In this document: positions 32,776 to 44,691 of the stretch, in pieces
Layout of the letters: every line of letters begins with the position of its first letter
Numbering within the stretch: position 1 is the stretch's first letter
Origin: Tetraselmis striata
Lineage: Eukaryota > Chlorophyta > Chlorodendrophyceae > Chlorodendrales > Chlorodendraceae
Direction of reading: 5' to 3'
DNA: 64,000 bases
Assembly (NCBI GenBank): GCA_006384855.1
Contig: VCJN01002006.1
Span: 1-64,000 of the forward strand
The notes under the pieces: model-generated
Seen by the model: only the letters and a program-made list of their open reading frames with translations
Databases searched by the model: none
Told to the model about the DNA's origin: nothing
Program-made: the position numbers and the translations under genes

Positions 32776-34439
32776 AAAGGTCAGTATGGGTGCCGACGCA
32801 TCACTATGAAGAACGCAGTTTTAGAACGTGCCATGTTCTTTTTGGCTCCAATTTAGACGAATAATAGCAAATGTATTACGAATTTAAGAAGGCCATGCAT
32901 GCATCTCTATTTCTATAGTGAACATTCATATCACGTTCTTCGAAGCGCGTCGGCTCCCGTACAACAAATTGTACAACTAATACACCGCCGGCATGACGAG
33001 GAGATCAACACAACAAGCCGCTTAAAAGTGGCCCGCAATCCGCACGAGGCGAAAGGGATGAGTGACGCCCTCCCGGTGAAAAGCCCGGGCCACTCGCCCA
33101 CGTGTGTGCGAGACGGGTGATGCACGGACACGCTGTGCAGCTTCGGCAACGGGATATGGTGGACGAATCTACGCCGTCGTCTGATGGGACAACGTTCACG
33201 CTCAACACGCTCAGGATCCCGAGGAAATCCCATGCGAGTCAGGCCTCCTAGCTAGTGAGCTCGGGTGGTGCGCCGATTGCCCCACGATGAGAGGGCGGCC
33301 TGATCCGAGGCCAAGCATGCGACAGCGCGTACTGTGCGGCGCATCCGCTTGCTCACTCACCCAGGGTGCCAGAGCCATGCTCGTGTGCGTACTCCGACAT
33401 GTCCAAGATGTCACTATCGAAGTGGACCCCTCTGTCCCGGCTCCGTGTTGAGCATGATACTCGTACGATTATTAGTCCTTTTATCGTAATTTACGCGAGT
33501 ACCAACCCTATGTATCAACACTGCGATATCGATAATGTTGTTGATGCGCGTACCGGTAGGTTGGCGGGTAGCTGCATAGTAGCGGGTACACAATAGCGAC
33601 CGGCCATGCGACACGCTGAGCATACATATGGCGGCATGCGATTGTCAGTGTATTACGCGGATAGGCAGTATCGACTAATCCTTAATAGTAGGCAGCTGCT
33701 TTGCAAGTTGCCGGCCCTAGCCAGGGCTGGGGCGGTGGCGGATGACGTCGTGACGCTGCCGCTGATTCCACGAGAGATGCATACGTATACCGGTGTAACA
33801 GGTATGAATTACAAAGTGCTTGTAAAACATCCACCGCTAGTCGCAAAAATCCAAAAGCAGGATTAAAAGTTACCCCATCCCCTATCCGGGTGCCCTTTTG
33901 GCGGGTGCCCCTTGTTGAAGTCTAGAATTTGCGGAATTCTGTACGGTAAGTGGCAAACATGAATATTTGGTCATGATGGTAGCGTGCCACTATTTGTAAT
34001 TACAGCTAGCATGCGCAACGCAGCCCTCTGAGGGCATAAATGGGGTAGGTGTCCTTTATGCCTACAAAGAGTGCAAATGTTGTAAGGGCATAAATGTACC
34101 CTAGGCGGTTGAGGCTGCCATGCCTTCCCAGCAAGAGCTAGGAGTTCATGCACGCCGTTGTCCTTGCAGAACTTGCACGTGCGCAAGCACGTGGTTCCTT
34201 GCTTGACGCCTACCGTAGCAATGTGGGAAGCGTGCCCATTGCGTTGGCTTGGCATACATGATGTCCTTGGAGCTTGGGAATCCTTCTCTCTTTTTCAAAG
34301 GAGGATCCCGAACCACCACCTCATTGCCAATCATCGCAGGGAGCGCATGATGCGCGGAGGGGAGGTGTTAACCACCGCTCAGCATCAGGATGCCGCCACC
34401 CATCCATCACCACAATAGGTGGGAACTGTTGTGAAAAAA
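32776..34439. other. Intergenic, no gene seen
   Basis: Mixed-composition sequence with no long open frame and no clear repeat to other parts of the window. Confidence 0.45.
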
Positions 34440-35050
34440 CAATAGTTCGCATCAACAACAAAGCAATCGAGTCGTACCTCTGAGAGTTGTGCCAACGAGG
34501 CTGAGGAAGAGCAACACGTAGCGGGGCTAGAAGTGCAGCAATCATGCCTTGGAAGAGCAGCGGAGCCATCGCCCGTCAACCAGCGCCCAACATATTTATT
34601 ATTGGCATGAAGAAATTCATATAAAGGACAGCGTAAGGCGCGCACGTGACTGGGGAGCAACGGATGCACGGCTGAGGCCGAGGCGCAAACAGGAAGGCTC
34701 GTCGCACTCCACGGCACCTTGGGGGAGCAGCGCAACCATGCCGTTTGTTAGCCAACGCCCCGCAACACCACTATTGGCAGCATAAATGAACTCATTTAAA
34801 GGAGCGCAAAGCGGCGCACATGGAGCGCAAAGCAGCGGCTGCGAAGTTGACGATGAGGCGCACACTACATGAAGGCTCGTCGCTGTCCACAACGGCTTTG
34901 GGGAGCACATCAGCCATGCCGTCATGCAGCGCCCACTTACATCCCATTGGCAACATCAATAAAGCAAGTAAGGGAGGCATGCACCTGGCGGAGCGGCAGC
35001 TGCGAGGCTGAGGCTGAGCGACACGCAGCGGTGCGGAAAGCGGTGCGATA
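34440..35050. repeat. Imperfect tandem repeats, period about 185 bp
   Basis: At least three units share the order: GAGGCTGAGG or related, AAGGCTCGTCGC, GGGGAGCA, CAACCATGCC or CAGCCATGCC, GCGCCC, a TTGGCA block, AT-rich spacer, and AAGGA/GGCGCAC. The minus translations of neighbouring units resemble each other (GRWLTGDGSAALP, GRWLTNGMVALLP, KWALHDGMADVLP), and it is unclear whether coding or satellite sequence came first. No start-to-stop gene is supported. Confidence 0.65.
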
Positions 35051-35598
35051 AAGTCCGCAAAGCCGGAAGGGTGCTCTACGTGGCGCGCGGCGGTTGTATG
35101 GCTGCCTGCGAACGTATCATACCAGCTCTGAATATGTGCTGGATGAGGACTCCCATATGATCGGTGAAGTATTCTGGGCTGTGGTACGAGTCCGCATGTA
35201 CCCGTACCACTTAGATATCGGCATACCAAAAAACAAATCATTTTTAAATATTTTTGAATTTTCAGCACCTGTGTTTTCAGATACACCTACAGGGCAGGAG
35301 TAGCGAGTAGACGAGCAGCGGATTGGTCTGAGCGGACTAGCGGAGTTATTGTTACATTTTTGAATATAGCGAAGGCTGATGCAGTCATGCCGGAGCTAAT
35401 TCAAACTCGGCGTCTGGCTCCAGCGGCTCGTCCCCTGCCGACAAAAGCACCCGGGAGCTTTGCGGGAGTGCATGCCTGAGTAGACACGGGACGAGCAACC
35501 CGTATTGCACGGCCACCCACTTTCGAGGAAACTCCCGCGGTGGAGCAGCTGCCTGCCGTGCGACACTGGACTCCGCGGGAGCCGCCCCTTGCTTCGCT
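35051..35598. other. Upstream region of the POLD3 gene
   Basis: Probably contains its promoter and 5' UTR. No exact element is recognised. An AT-rich segment lies at 35215-35280. Confidence 0.4.
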
Positions 35599-38500
35599 AT
35601 GAACACCACCCCGGTCGAGTCCGTCCTCGGACAGCTCGAGGTCCTGGTCGGGGAGAAACTGCAGGTGCGACCGGGAGCCCGGCAGGCTGGCCTGCGTGCC
35701 GCTGCTCGTGAGCAGTCGTCGCGGGAGACTTCGGGCGGCGGGACGGCGGCGCGCGGCTGCCCCCTCCGCGCGCGCATGGGTCTGATCCGGTCCGTCCCTG
35801 CCTGTCGCTGCGCAGGTAGTGACGTTCAAGACGCTGTGCAGAGAGTTTGGGCTGGTCGCCAACAGGGCCAAGCAGTTCGTGCCCCGCCGTGTGAATGACG
35901 CAACCCCAGCCATCTGTGCAGCTGCGCGCTGCCTCCCAGTCTCTCACTGACGTCCCTCGCCGCTGTGTCGCTCCCCACCAGGATTCTATTTGAGTATGCG
36001 GAGAAGCGCCGGGGAGATGTCTCCGTCATGTACTGCCTGTCTGGCGTGTCAAAGGACGCGCCGCACGAAAGGGTCATGCTGGTCTCCGCGGAGCAGCTCG
36101 CGGCCAAGCGGGCGGCGCTGACGTCTGTCAGCGGGATGCACGTCTACAGCGTGCAGCCGCGCATCCCGAAGGACCCCAGCGAGATCTTCAGCGCAGAGAA
36201 GGCCGCCAGCGAGGACGAGATGCAGAAGCTGGTCCGTGGCGCGGCACCCAGCACACCGCACAGTGAGTGCATGCCCCGCCGCTAGGTACATGCCGACCGG
36301 CACTGAACTGCCCTCCCCCCCCTCCCCCTCTTCCTCATCTCCCTGCAGATCTCTGGCCAGGAGACCTTCATCGCAGACAACCGCTTCTCTGCCGTGACCG
36401 CGCATCACGTCAAGCGCGATCCCACAGCCGTGGCGCCGCCTCCCAAGCCAAAGGCTGCTCCTGCAGGTGCCCCCCCTTGCCTTATCCCTGTCTTCCGAAC
36501 AATCACGCGCAGTCACACACATCCACAAGGATGCCGCACCGCCCAATGCCGACGCTGGTGCTGGGTGTCATGTTGGGCAGCGCCTAGCCAGAGCAAGCCA
36601 GCCCCCGCCGGAGGGGCTCCGAAGCCCCCTGCCAGCGCACGTGAAACACCCAATCCCCCGCCAGCGGCCACCGACAAGCCCGCCGCCGTCCCGAGCAAGC
36701 CAGGTAGGGGGCAGCCTGCTGCTGCCAGATCCGACTCGCGCCCTGACCCGCCTGCATCCACACGCTGCGAAGGCCGGCGTGCTCCTGGCAGCGTGATGGG
36801 CGTCCATGGGAGGCCAGGAAAGGGGGCGAGCCGGTGTCCTGACGGACCTATGGCGGCGGCTGCCTTTCTGCAGTTGAAGCGCCCGCCAAAGCCAAGGCGC
36901 CACCTGCCAAGGGCAGCGGCAAGGGCAGCCTGGGCGCCCTGTGGAGCAAGATGCCGGCCAAGAAGGTGCCCCTCCCCCTCCCCACGCCGAGCAGCGCAGG
37001 GCCCCGGGGGGAAAAGGGAAGGGAGGGAAAGTTGGGGGGGAGGGGGGGAGGGGGGAGGGGGGGCTTCCTTAGTGGGCATCCACCAGTACGTAAGCCCTCA
37101 CTCGGCGTGGAGATATTTGAGTCTGATGTAGGGAGAGCCTCAGCCTGGCGAGTGATCGGGGCCTTTCACGGGGGAGCACAAGCTAGGTGGACGCCCCCCC
37201 GTTGCATGCTACACCTTGCGGGAGGGTATCACTCCAGTTGCACCACATTGGTGCGGTCATCGGCCCAGTGCATCCGCGCCGTATCCTATGTGATGTAGGG
37301 ATTGCGCAACATTGGCGGGGTACAGCTACGCAGACAGTTCAGAATACTCCGCATTGCTTCCTCTCAGGATCCCGTTGCCAGTAAGGGCAGGGCGGGTTCT
37401 TGTGCAAGAAATCTTTCAGGCGAGTTGTCACTAATGAACCGGGCCCGTGGTTGCACCCACGTGGTCCCCACCGCTGGTGCCCCGTGCCCCCCCCTCCCCC
37501 CCCTTCAGACTCGGCATGGGCTGACGTCCCCCCCCCCCCCCCCCCCCCCCCCATCCTCTCCACCAGGCGACCCCACCCGGCGCGCCCTCCGCAGCAGCGC
37601 CCGCCAAGCGCAAGGCGCTGGTGGAGGTAGCAGACAGCAGTGACGAGGAGGATGAGATGGAGCTGGACCCAGTGCAGGTCATGAACCAGGCCAACAGGTG
37701 AGCCGGAAGCAAAGGAGGGAGTGGGACACCCGGGGAGGGGAGGGGGGGGTTCAGGGGGAGTGGGTGGGTCAGAGGGGGTGCGGCGTGGAGGTGCGGCACA
37801 CTGGCCCCGGCGAGTGTCGACGTGGGAATACGACCACTGCGCATAAAGACCTGCCCAGCTTGACAGCAGTCAAATCACGACGATGCCACTGCGGAACAAT
37901 AATGAATGCTGTTATGTGTGCACGCTAGCCCAATGTGAGCGGATAATACAGGTTTTAATGCGTGACTCAGCACCTTGTATACACATACAGATACATGAGA
38001 AGATGCGTATGTATGTACATATTTGTATTTATATTTATTCATACTTAGAAGTATAAGTATATATATATATAAACATGTATACATGTAAATATACAATATA
38101 TAGATATATGTACATATATATACTATGAGAGGACTAACCGCTTGGTTGGGACCACCTCATCGTCCCACCTGGCAGCGGCTGACCCGCCCTGCCGATGTGC
38201 GTGCAGGCAGCGCCGCGTGTGCATGGACGATGACGAGGAGGAGGAGGGCAACGAGAGGGGCGGGGCGGCGCAGGGCAACGGGGGCCCACCTGCGGGTGGG
38301 CGCGGCCGCGGAGTTGTGCTGGCGGACGAGGAGGACGAGGACGGCGAGGCGGACAAGGAGAACGGCCCCAGCAGCGAGGACAACGCCGGCGCGGGGCCTG
38401 GGGAGGTATGTCGCCCCTGGGCACCATGCAGGAGGGGCAAGGGGCGGCGGAGGCAGGGGAGGGAGAGTCCACCCCGGCTCAACGGCACGGTATAGTTGAA

Positions 38501-40255
38501 CAACTTGGCTGACGGGAAGCGCCTTTTATTGCGGCTCCGTGACACAGGACACCAGCGGTGCGCAGGGCAGCAAGGCCGACGGCGCTGGCGGCTCGCAGCC
38601 GAAGAAGAGGGGCAGGAAAGCGGGCGGCAAGAAGGGGTGAGGAGGGGAGAGGGGGGGGAGGGGGGGGGGGGCTGTGCCGCTCGCCTGACCGCTCTGATTG
38701 CGGCGGGAAAGTCGAGAAAGGTGTGTGAGCCGAGGCGTGAAGCACGTGCGCGTGGAGGACTGAAGCCTGTGCCTTTGTGCGGCCCGCCACGCGCCCAGGG
38801 CCGCCAAGGCGGGGGAGAAGAAGAAGGCTGCGGAGGAGGCGGAGGAGCTTGAGGAGGCCGCGGAGGAGGAGGAGGAGGCTGAGGAGGAGGCGGAGGACGC
38901 CCCGCGGAGCAAAAAGGCAGCCACCGGCGGCATCGCGGCGGCGTTCGCCAAGGTGCGCGTGGGGCGGCCGGCCTGCGGGTGGTGGACCGCCGCACTGCTT
39001 ACTGGCAGCTGCGAGTGCATTCTCGGCTTTTCACCAATGATAATGCCAACTAACAATGGCATTGCAGAGTAAAAGCCCACCCTGGGAACACTACAAAACG
39101 AGATGGGGAGCACTCGGCAAGTTTTTTGGTTATTTATTAGCGATTTAGGGCAACTCGGCATTTTTCTGTTGTTTTCGACCTTTGCTATCGCTGTTCTGAC
39201 AGCCAAACGCGGAACTGAAAATCAGGAAATATTGGCGAAACGGGAGTGGCGCCCTCAGGGCTTCATAATGGGAGGTTCAGGACGATATATATGCGCGCTC
39301 GGCTTGGCGGAGGTGACCGTCTCCTTCGAGTTGCCTCGAGAGGGGCTGCCCGCGTCTGTCGCGAGCTCCTGTGCCCAGTCGGGCTGACAGAATGTGACCG
39401 GCGGCGCCGGGCTGGGCTGAGCGTCCGCAGGGCAAGGAGGCTGCTCCGGCGGCGCCCGCGCCCGCGCGATCCGGCGCGCGGGGGGGTAAGTGGGTCGAGA
39501 GGACGTACTACGACGACAAGGGCAATGAGGTGCGCGACTCCTCGTGCCTGCACGGGACGCTCTGCGTGTGTTTGACATGCGCCGCTGCCCGGACGCTTGA
39601 GTCGATCTGTATGGGCTTTGCGTTATGCTGAAGACCCAGCGGTTTTGTCCTGTTAGCAGTTTAGGGTGCGCCCTCAGCTCAGCATGAACGACTCCGCGTT
39701 GTTGAATTTGGCCGCAATGCCTTTCAGAAGTGTGACGTGCTGAATGCTTCTGCCGAATGCTTCTTGGAGGTGACCGAGCTGGTTTTCGAGGCGGACGCAG
39801 CGGCCACCGAGGCGCCGCCAAGGCACCCAGGTGCCCCCCCCCCCCCCCCCCCCCCCCTACCGCTCTCGTCGCTTGCTCGGACTGTCGCGAACCGGCGGCA
39901 CGCGTTGGTCAGCCCGCCGCTCGGCTTATTGCGCTTACGGGCGCCGCTGCCGCGCCGACAGGGTCGCAGCAAGCGGCGTCGCAGAAGACGGCGGCCTCCG
40001 GGGGCAGTCCGGCCGGCAAGACCGCCAAAGCCGCGCCGAAGGACCCTAAGCCCGAGGTGACTGCCGCGCGCTCCGCACCGTCGTCGTCCGCTTGTTGCCC
40101 TCTCTTGCCGTATTTCCCTTGATGGCGGGTTGCGCAACGCTCCCGAGTCCGTGGCGACCGACTGCCCGCTTGCCCATTGCCATCCACAGGGCGGCAAGGC
40201 GGGAGCCTCGAGCAAGAACCAGCGTGGCATCATGTCGTTCTTCGGCAAGAAGTAG
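35599..40255 (+). CDS. POLD3: DNA polymerase delta subunit 3 (14 exons, 533 aa)
   Basis: Exons with consistent phase: 35599-35664, 35816-35874, 35982-36231, 36349-36466, 36581-36703, 36874-36965, 37567-37697, 38207-38405, 38548-38636, 38799-38952, 39431-39529, 39770-39830, 39962-40056 and 40190-40255. The N-terminal winged-helix region reads VVTFKTLCREFGLVANRAKQ then ILFEYAEKRRGDVSVMYCLS and HVYSVQPRIPKDPS, as in POLD3/Cdc27, the part that binds the POLD2 subunit. The middle is low-complexity (Ala/Pro/Lys, then Glu-rich). Near the end WVERTYYDDKGNE-VTELVFE matches the conserved C-terminal POLD3 strand. The protein ends in QRGIMSFFGKK, a PIP box that binds PCNA. Role: nuclear lagging-strand replication. 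The junction 36231/36349 uses a weak donor and is the least certain. Introns carry C-runs (37531, 39834). Confidence 0.92.
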
Positions 40256-42044
40256 ATCCCCCCCCCCCCCCCCCCGCCCCCTTCTTCCAGGCGTAGGATA
40301 ATACCTACTGTAGTGTGGGAAGCTGCGGGGCTCAAAGCCATGGATGGCGGTTGCCGTAGTGTTGAAAGGCATAAAATTACGTACACTGGCGCGGGCAGCA
40401 TCCGGGGCGCACAGCCCGTCGCCTGCCCCGACCTGTCTGGGCTCCATATGTTTTAACAAAAGACAGCCTAAAAATACACAGTTTGCAGCCAGCATGTGTC
40501 CATCCATAATCGTATTACTTCCCAGAGTGTGACGATGTCCGCAGTGCTGCGCCGTGTCCATGCAACCATTCGAAGGTTCATTGGTGCCTTGGTGGCACTC
40601 CCAGCAGAAGTTGTCCTGTCGCCCCCTTCCGGCTACATCATGCTGCCGCTCGCACCGTCCCAAACCTTCCGATGTTTGGGACATGTGCCGTTGTTGCGCT
40701 GAAGTCGTGGTTACCCAGCCAGCCGACAGCGTCGTTCGATCGGGCAACGAACACTGTGTTGCTGCAGGGCAGCTATAACAATATATTGCCATATGGATAC
40801 TACCATCGCACCCAGAATAATAAGAACCATTAATACCGTGACATTTAAGCCATGAGTTCAAGGGTCGGAAAAATGGTGGATCGCTTGGCAGCAACAAGCC
40901 GAAATATCCGTGTTACATTCGTTGTGTGTTCTGGTGTATTTCTAGATAATGTAGTTTCCGCTTTTCGCGGATGGGATGTTTGGGGGGGGGGGGGGGGGGG
41001 GGGGAGATATCGGAAGCGATACTATGCCGCAAGCCCAAAGCGTGGTTGCGGTATTATATGCCTCACCTTGGGGATGAGTGCAACCTGCTATGGTTCCGCT
41101 ACAGTTTTCGGCTACATTTTACATCTCGGAGGTTATTTGCAGCTCTCGTATTATCGCGTCGGGACACATATACTCGCGATCATTTGGGCATGCTCAAGGA
41201 TGCGTGCTGCTGTGTGCCTGTTGGCGTCGATGGCCGTGCCGCAACACGCAACTCACTGCTTTCGACAGGGGCCGCTCGACTAGAATAACAACAATAAGTG
41301 GACAATGGACCTGAACATGCGCGACAGAGCATACTATGTCAAGAGTTTACGACAGCTGCGGCGAACGACATCACACATCGACCAAAGCCGCGTACAATCG
41401 ATACTGTCACTCGGCACGATAGCTATTACACTCGGCACTATCCAAGAGAGTACTATTTTTCTATCTCGGTATACTATCGCTACCCGCTGGATCGACGAGC
41501 ACCGACAGAACCGGGATATCTCACATGGACCACTATTCTGCACGGCAGCGCGAAATGTGCTTGAAAGTGACGACGGAGAACGGGTATTGGCTGGGAGAGA
41601 CTCTGGCAGCACTGCCGCTAGACGACCGCCACTATGTCGTGTCATGAAGACAGGACGCATGACCGCGAGGAACAAACTACAACTGTGGACAGTCTCGACT
41701 TATTTGTGTATGATTCGCACCCGCCCTGGACTGACTACCAAGCGCTTGCCATGCGCCTGGGCGATATATATCGAGCTGCCCTGCGTGGCCGCCCACCTTG
41801 AGCCTCTTGCAATATGAGCCGTCCCACAGAGGGATCCCACCACCAGATGTCTCGTTATTTGACACCTTCTGGCTGCATTTGACGCCGTTTCAGAGTATCG
41901 TTGTTCGCTGCTTGTGGAGCTGTATTCTATCAGTTACAAGCGGGTGCCGGGTCATTATGCACATGGAGAACTTGTCGGGAATAAACACGAGCGGGGGAAT
42001 CGCCGCGACCGACCTTTCCTTCGAGTACTAGCGCGCAGGGCCAG
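40256..42044. other. Convergent 3' intergenic region
   Basis: Separates the 3' ends of POLD3 (+) and the kinesin gene (-). A C-run follows the POLD3 stop at once (about 40258-40275), and a G-run lies at about 40982-41004. Open frames at 41.3-41.8 kb have no recognisable motif. A small decayed element cannot be excluded. Confidence 0.5.
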
Positions 42045-44623
42045 TCAGGGCGCGCCGTCGGCGCGCACCGTGACGTCCTGGTAGCCGCGGTGGGGCGTGC
42101 CGGGCGTGCCGCCGCTCGGCATGAGCAGCGCCTTGACGGGGCCTTGCCCGTCCAGCCCCTCGATGTTCGGCACCCCGCTGCCCTTGAGCAGATCCATCAG
42201 CTGCGCGTGGGTGAGCGAGTTGAGGATGACGATGTTGGAGTCGGCCTGCGGGTCCTCGGGCACCGGCGGGTTGCGCGGCGTGGGCGTCGAGCTCGCACCC
42301 GGCGTCATCTCGCCGGCGCTGCGGCCCTTGGAGCTCTTGCCGCCCTTCAGCACCTTCGCCAGCCCTCGCCGCAGCTTGCCCAGCGTCTTTTTCTTCTTGG
42401 GGCGCCCTTCCGGGTCGGCGGACGCCCACCCCGCCTCGCTGGCGCTGTCCCCGACCTCGCTCGGAGGGTATGACACGCCGCTGCCGCTTCCGCCGCTGCT
42501 GCCCGTCATCGTCCCCGGCCGGGCGCTCAGCGGCGCCGCCGTCTGTGGGAACGAAGGGCATCGAGTGAAAGGGGCAGTTAGCATCTCATGGACGAGGCAG
42601 GCGAGGGCGGAAGCGCCTTCTGCCCGAATGTTGCTTTCCGAGTCAAAATAGACGAAACTATAAAATAAGCGTGTTGCCTGTAGCTAGTTTGAAACCACAG
42701 CTGGGGTGGGCGGCGCACCTGCAGCATCGTGGGCAGGTTGCCCAGCGCGTGCGCCGCCTCCAACTGGCGAATGCGGTCGCGAAGCTGACTCATCTCGGAC
42801 TCCTGCTGCCGAGACGAGGTTGGAGAGGAAGCGGGCCAGGAAGGTGTCAGTACCGACTGGGGGACACGGCGTAGTCGACGGCGCCGCTGAAGATGGCGAA
42901 ACAAAAATGCAGGCATGCGGGGCCAACTGGCACAGCGCCAAGCTCAGCGCGAACCTGCGGCTCCGCGAAAGGCATGTCCGCGCTCATCTGGTCCATACTG
43001 GGCGCCTGGCTGTGGCCCATCCTCTGGTCCATGCTCGGGCTCTTGCTGTGCCCCATCCGCTCGTGCATCTCCTGCATGCACAGGGCACAGACGGCGCGCG
43101 GGCACGGGCCGGCGTCAGCGACCTTGGTTCGCCTTGGTTTGCCGGGCATCAGGCCCGACTCCACAACAACTTTCGAAACATCGCCCATTTTTAATATTTG
43201 TACAAAGAAAACCATTGTCATCACAGCGTCTAAAAGTACAAACTGTAAATTCAAAATCAAGGCCCATACGGGTGCCGGCGCGGCGTTTGGAACACAGCGA
43301 AACCGACGAAACCACAGCGAAGGTTCCTATGGCAAGCCTCACGCTAAAAAAATGTTGGTTAGTCGGCAGCGGTATCCAGCCAATACAAATGTATTCTCAA
43401 GGACATGAAAGCACGTCCCTCTACAGCCAGTGTGCGCTGGGGCCGTGCCCTGCACTCGCAAGAGCCAGGCACGGGGCGGCACCTTGAGCCTGAGCAGCTC
43501 CCGCAGCTCGTGGTCGCTGATCTGCTTCGTGGCGCGGCTCGTCTCCTCCGCCTGCCGCTGCAGCTCGCGCTCTTGCATCTCCCTCACCTGCGACCGCACG
43601 GCGCTGCGTCAGTGGCATCCCGGAAGGGGCGCCGGAGAGGTGTGCGTGTGCGGGTCCGCGGTCAGGGAGCACCGGTCGAGATGGTGCCACGTGCGCAAGC
43701 AGCCATACGCAACTACATACATCGTTCCAATCACCCCCCCCTGGAAATACATCAATCACATTGCAAAATCGTGTCGTCTCCGCGTTGTAGACTTCAAGAA
43801 CTAGGGAAGAGGCGGGGGGGGGGGGGGGGGGGGGGGCACCGCCCAAGGGTTCGAAACAAAAGGACTTTTTATATCATTCGCAATCAGTAACGGGCCCTGT
43901 CGTCAAAAGGGAGCCAGCCATACCTCCTCAAGGTCTGATCTGGTGGACAAAACTACAACGGAACTGTAGCGAATGAGTCGGGGTGGTAAGGCCAAAGTCG
44001 CGAAAGGGTGGGGCGGCGTCATGCCGTGCTGTGCGGCGCGTGTGAGTCGCTGAGAGGCGCTCCGCACCTGAGCCCTCAGCATCTCGCTCTGCTCCTTTTC
44101 CACCTCCATCTCCACCACCCTGGAGCACACAACGCCAAAGTGAGGTGAGCCTCGGCGACAGACACCAACCTTGTCCAATCAAGCGCAGGCGGAGCCTTGA
44201 TGCCAAGGGATGGCGTTGGGGTTGGGGGCTCACTTTTGGCGCAGGTGCTCCACCTCCTGCTCCAGCTCCGTCACAACCGACTGTGGCGCCGGCTGGTCCA
44301 GCGACTTTACCACATTCTCGGCCTCCAGCTCCAGCAGCCGCTTGCGCAGCATCTCCATCTCCTCCAGCGTCTCGCGGTCCACCACCACGCCGTTGCGCGC
44401 AGCCTCGCTCGCGGCCTTGGTCATCTCCTGCATGTCCTCCAGCTCCGCCACCCTGCGCACAGCGCCGCAGCGTCAGGACATATATATGTATACATATACA
44501 TATATTTATAGACACATGTATGTACATAGACATGTACATGCATGAGTTGTGGTTCATCAAGGCTAGCCTTATCACTCCGCAGAAGCACCTCATTATTCCA
44601 AACACACACACACACACACACAC

Positions 44624-44691
<68 letters not shown>

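Noticed and set aside
34440-35050. CRISPR-like array
   Set aside because: Units are about 185 bp and diverged throughout, with no short identical repeat and unique spacers; the DNA is eukaryotic.
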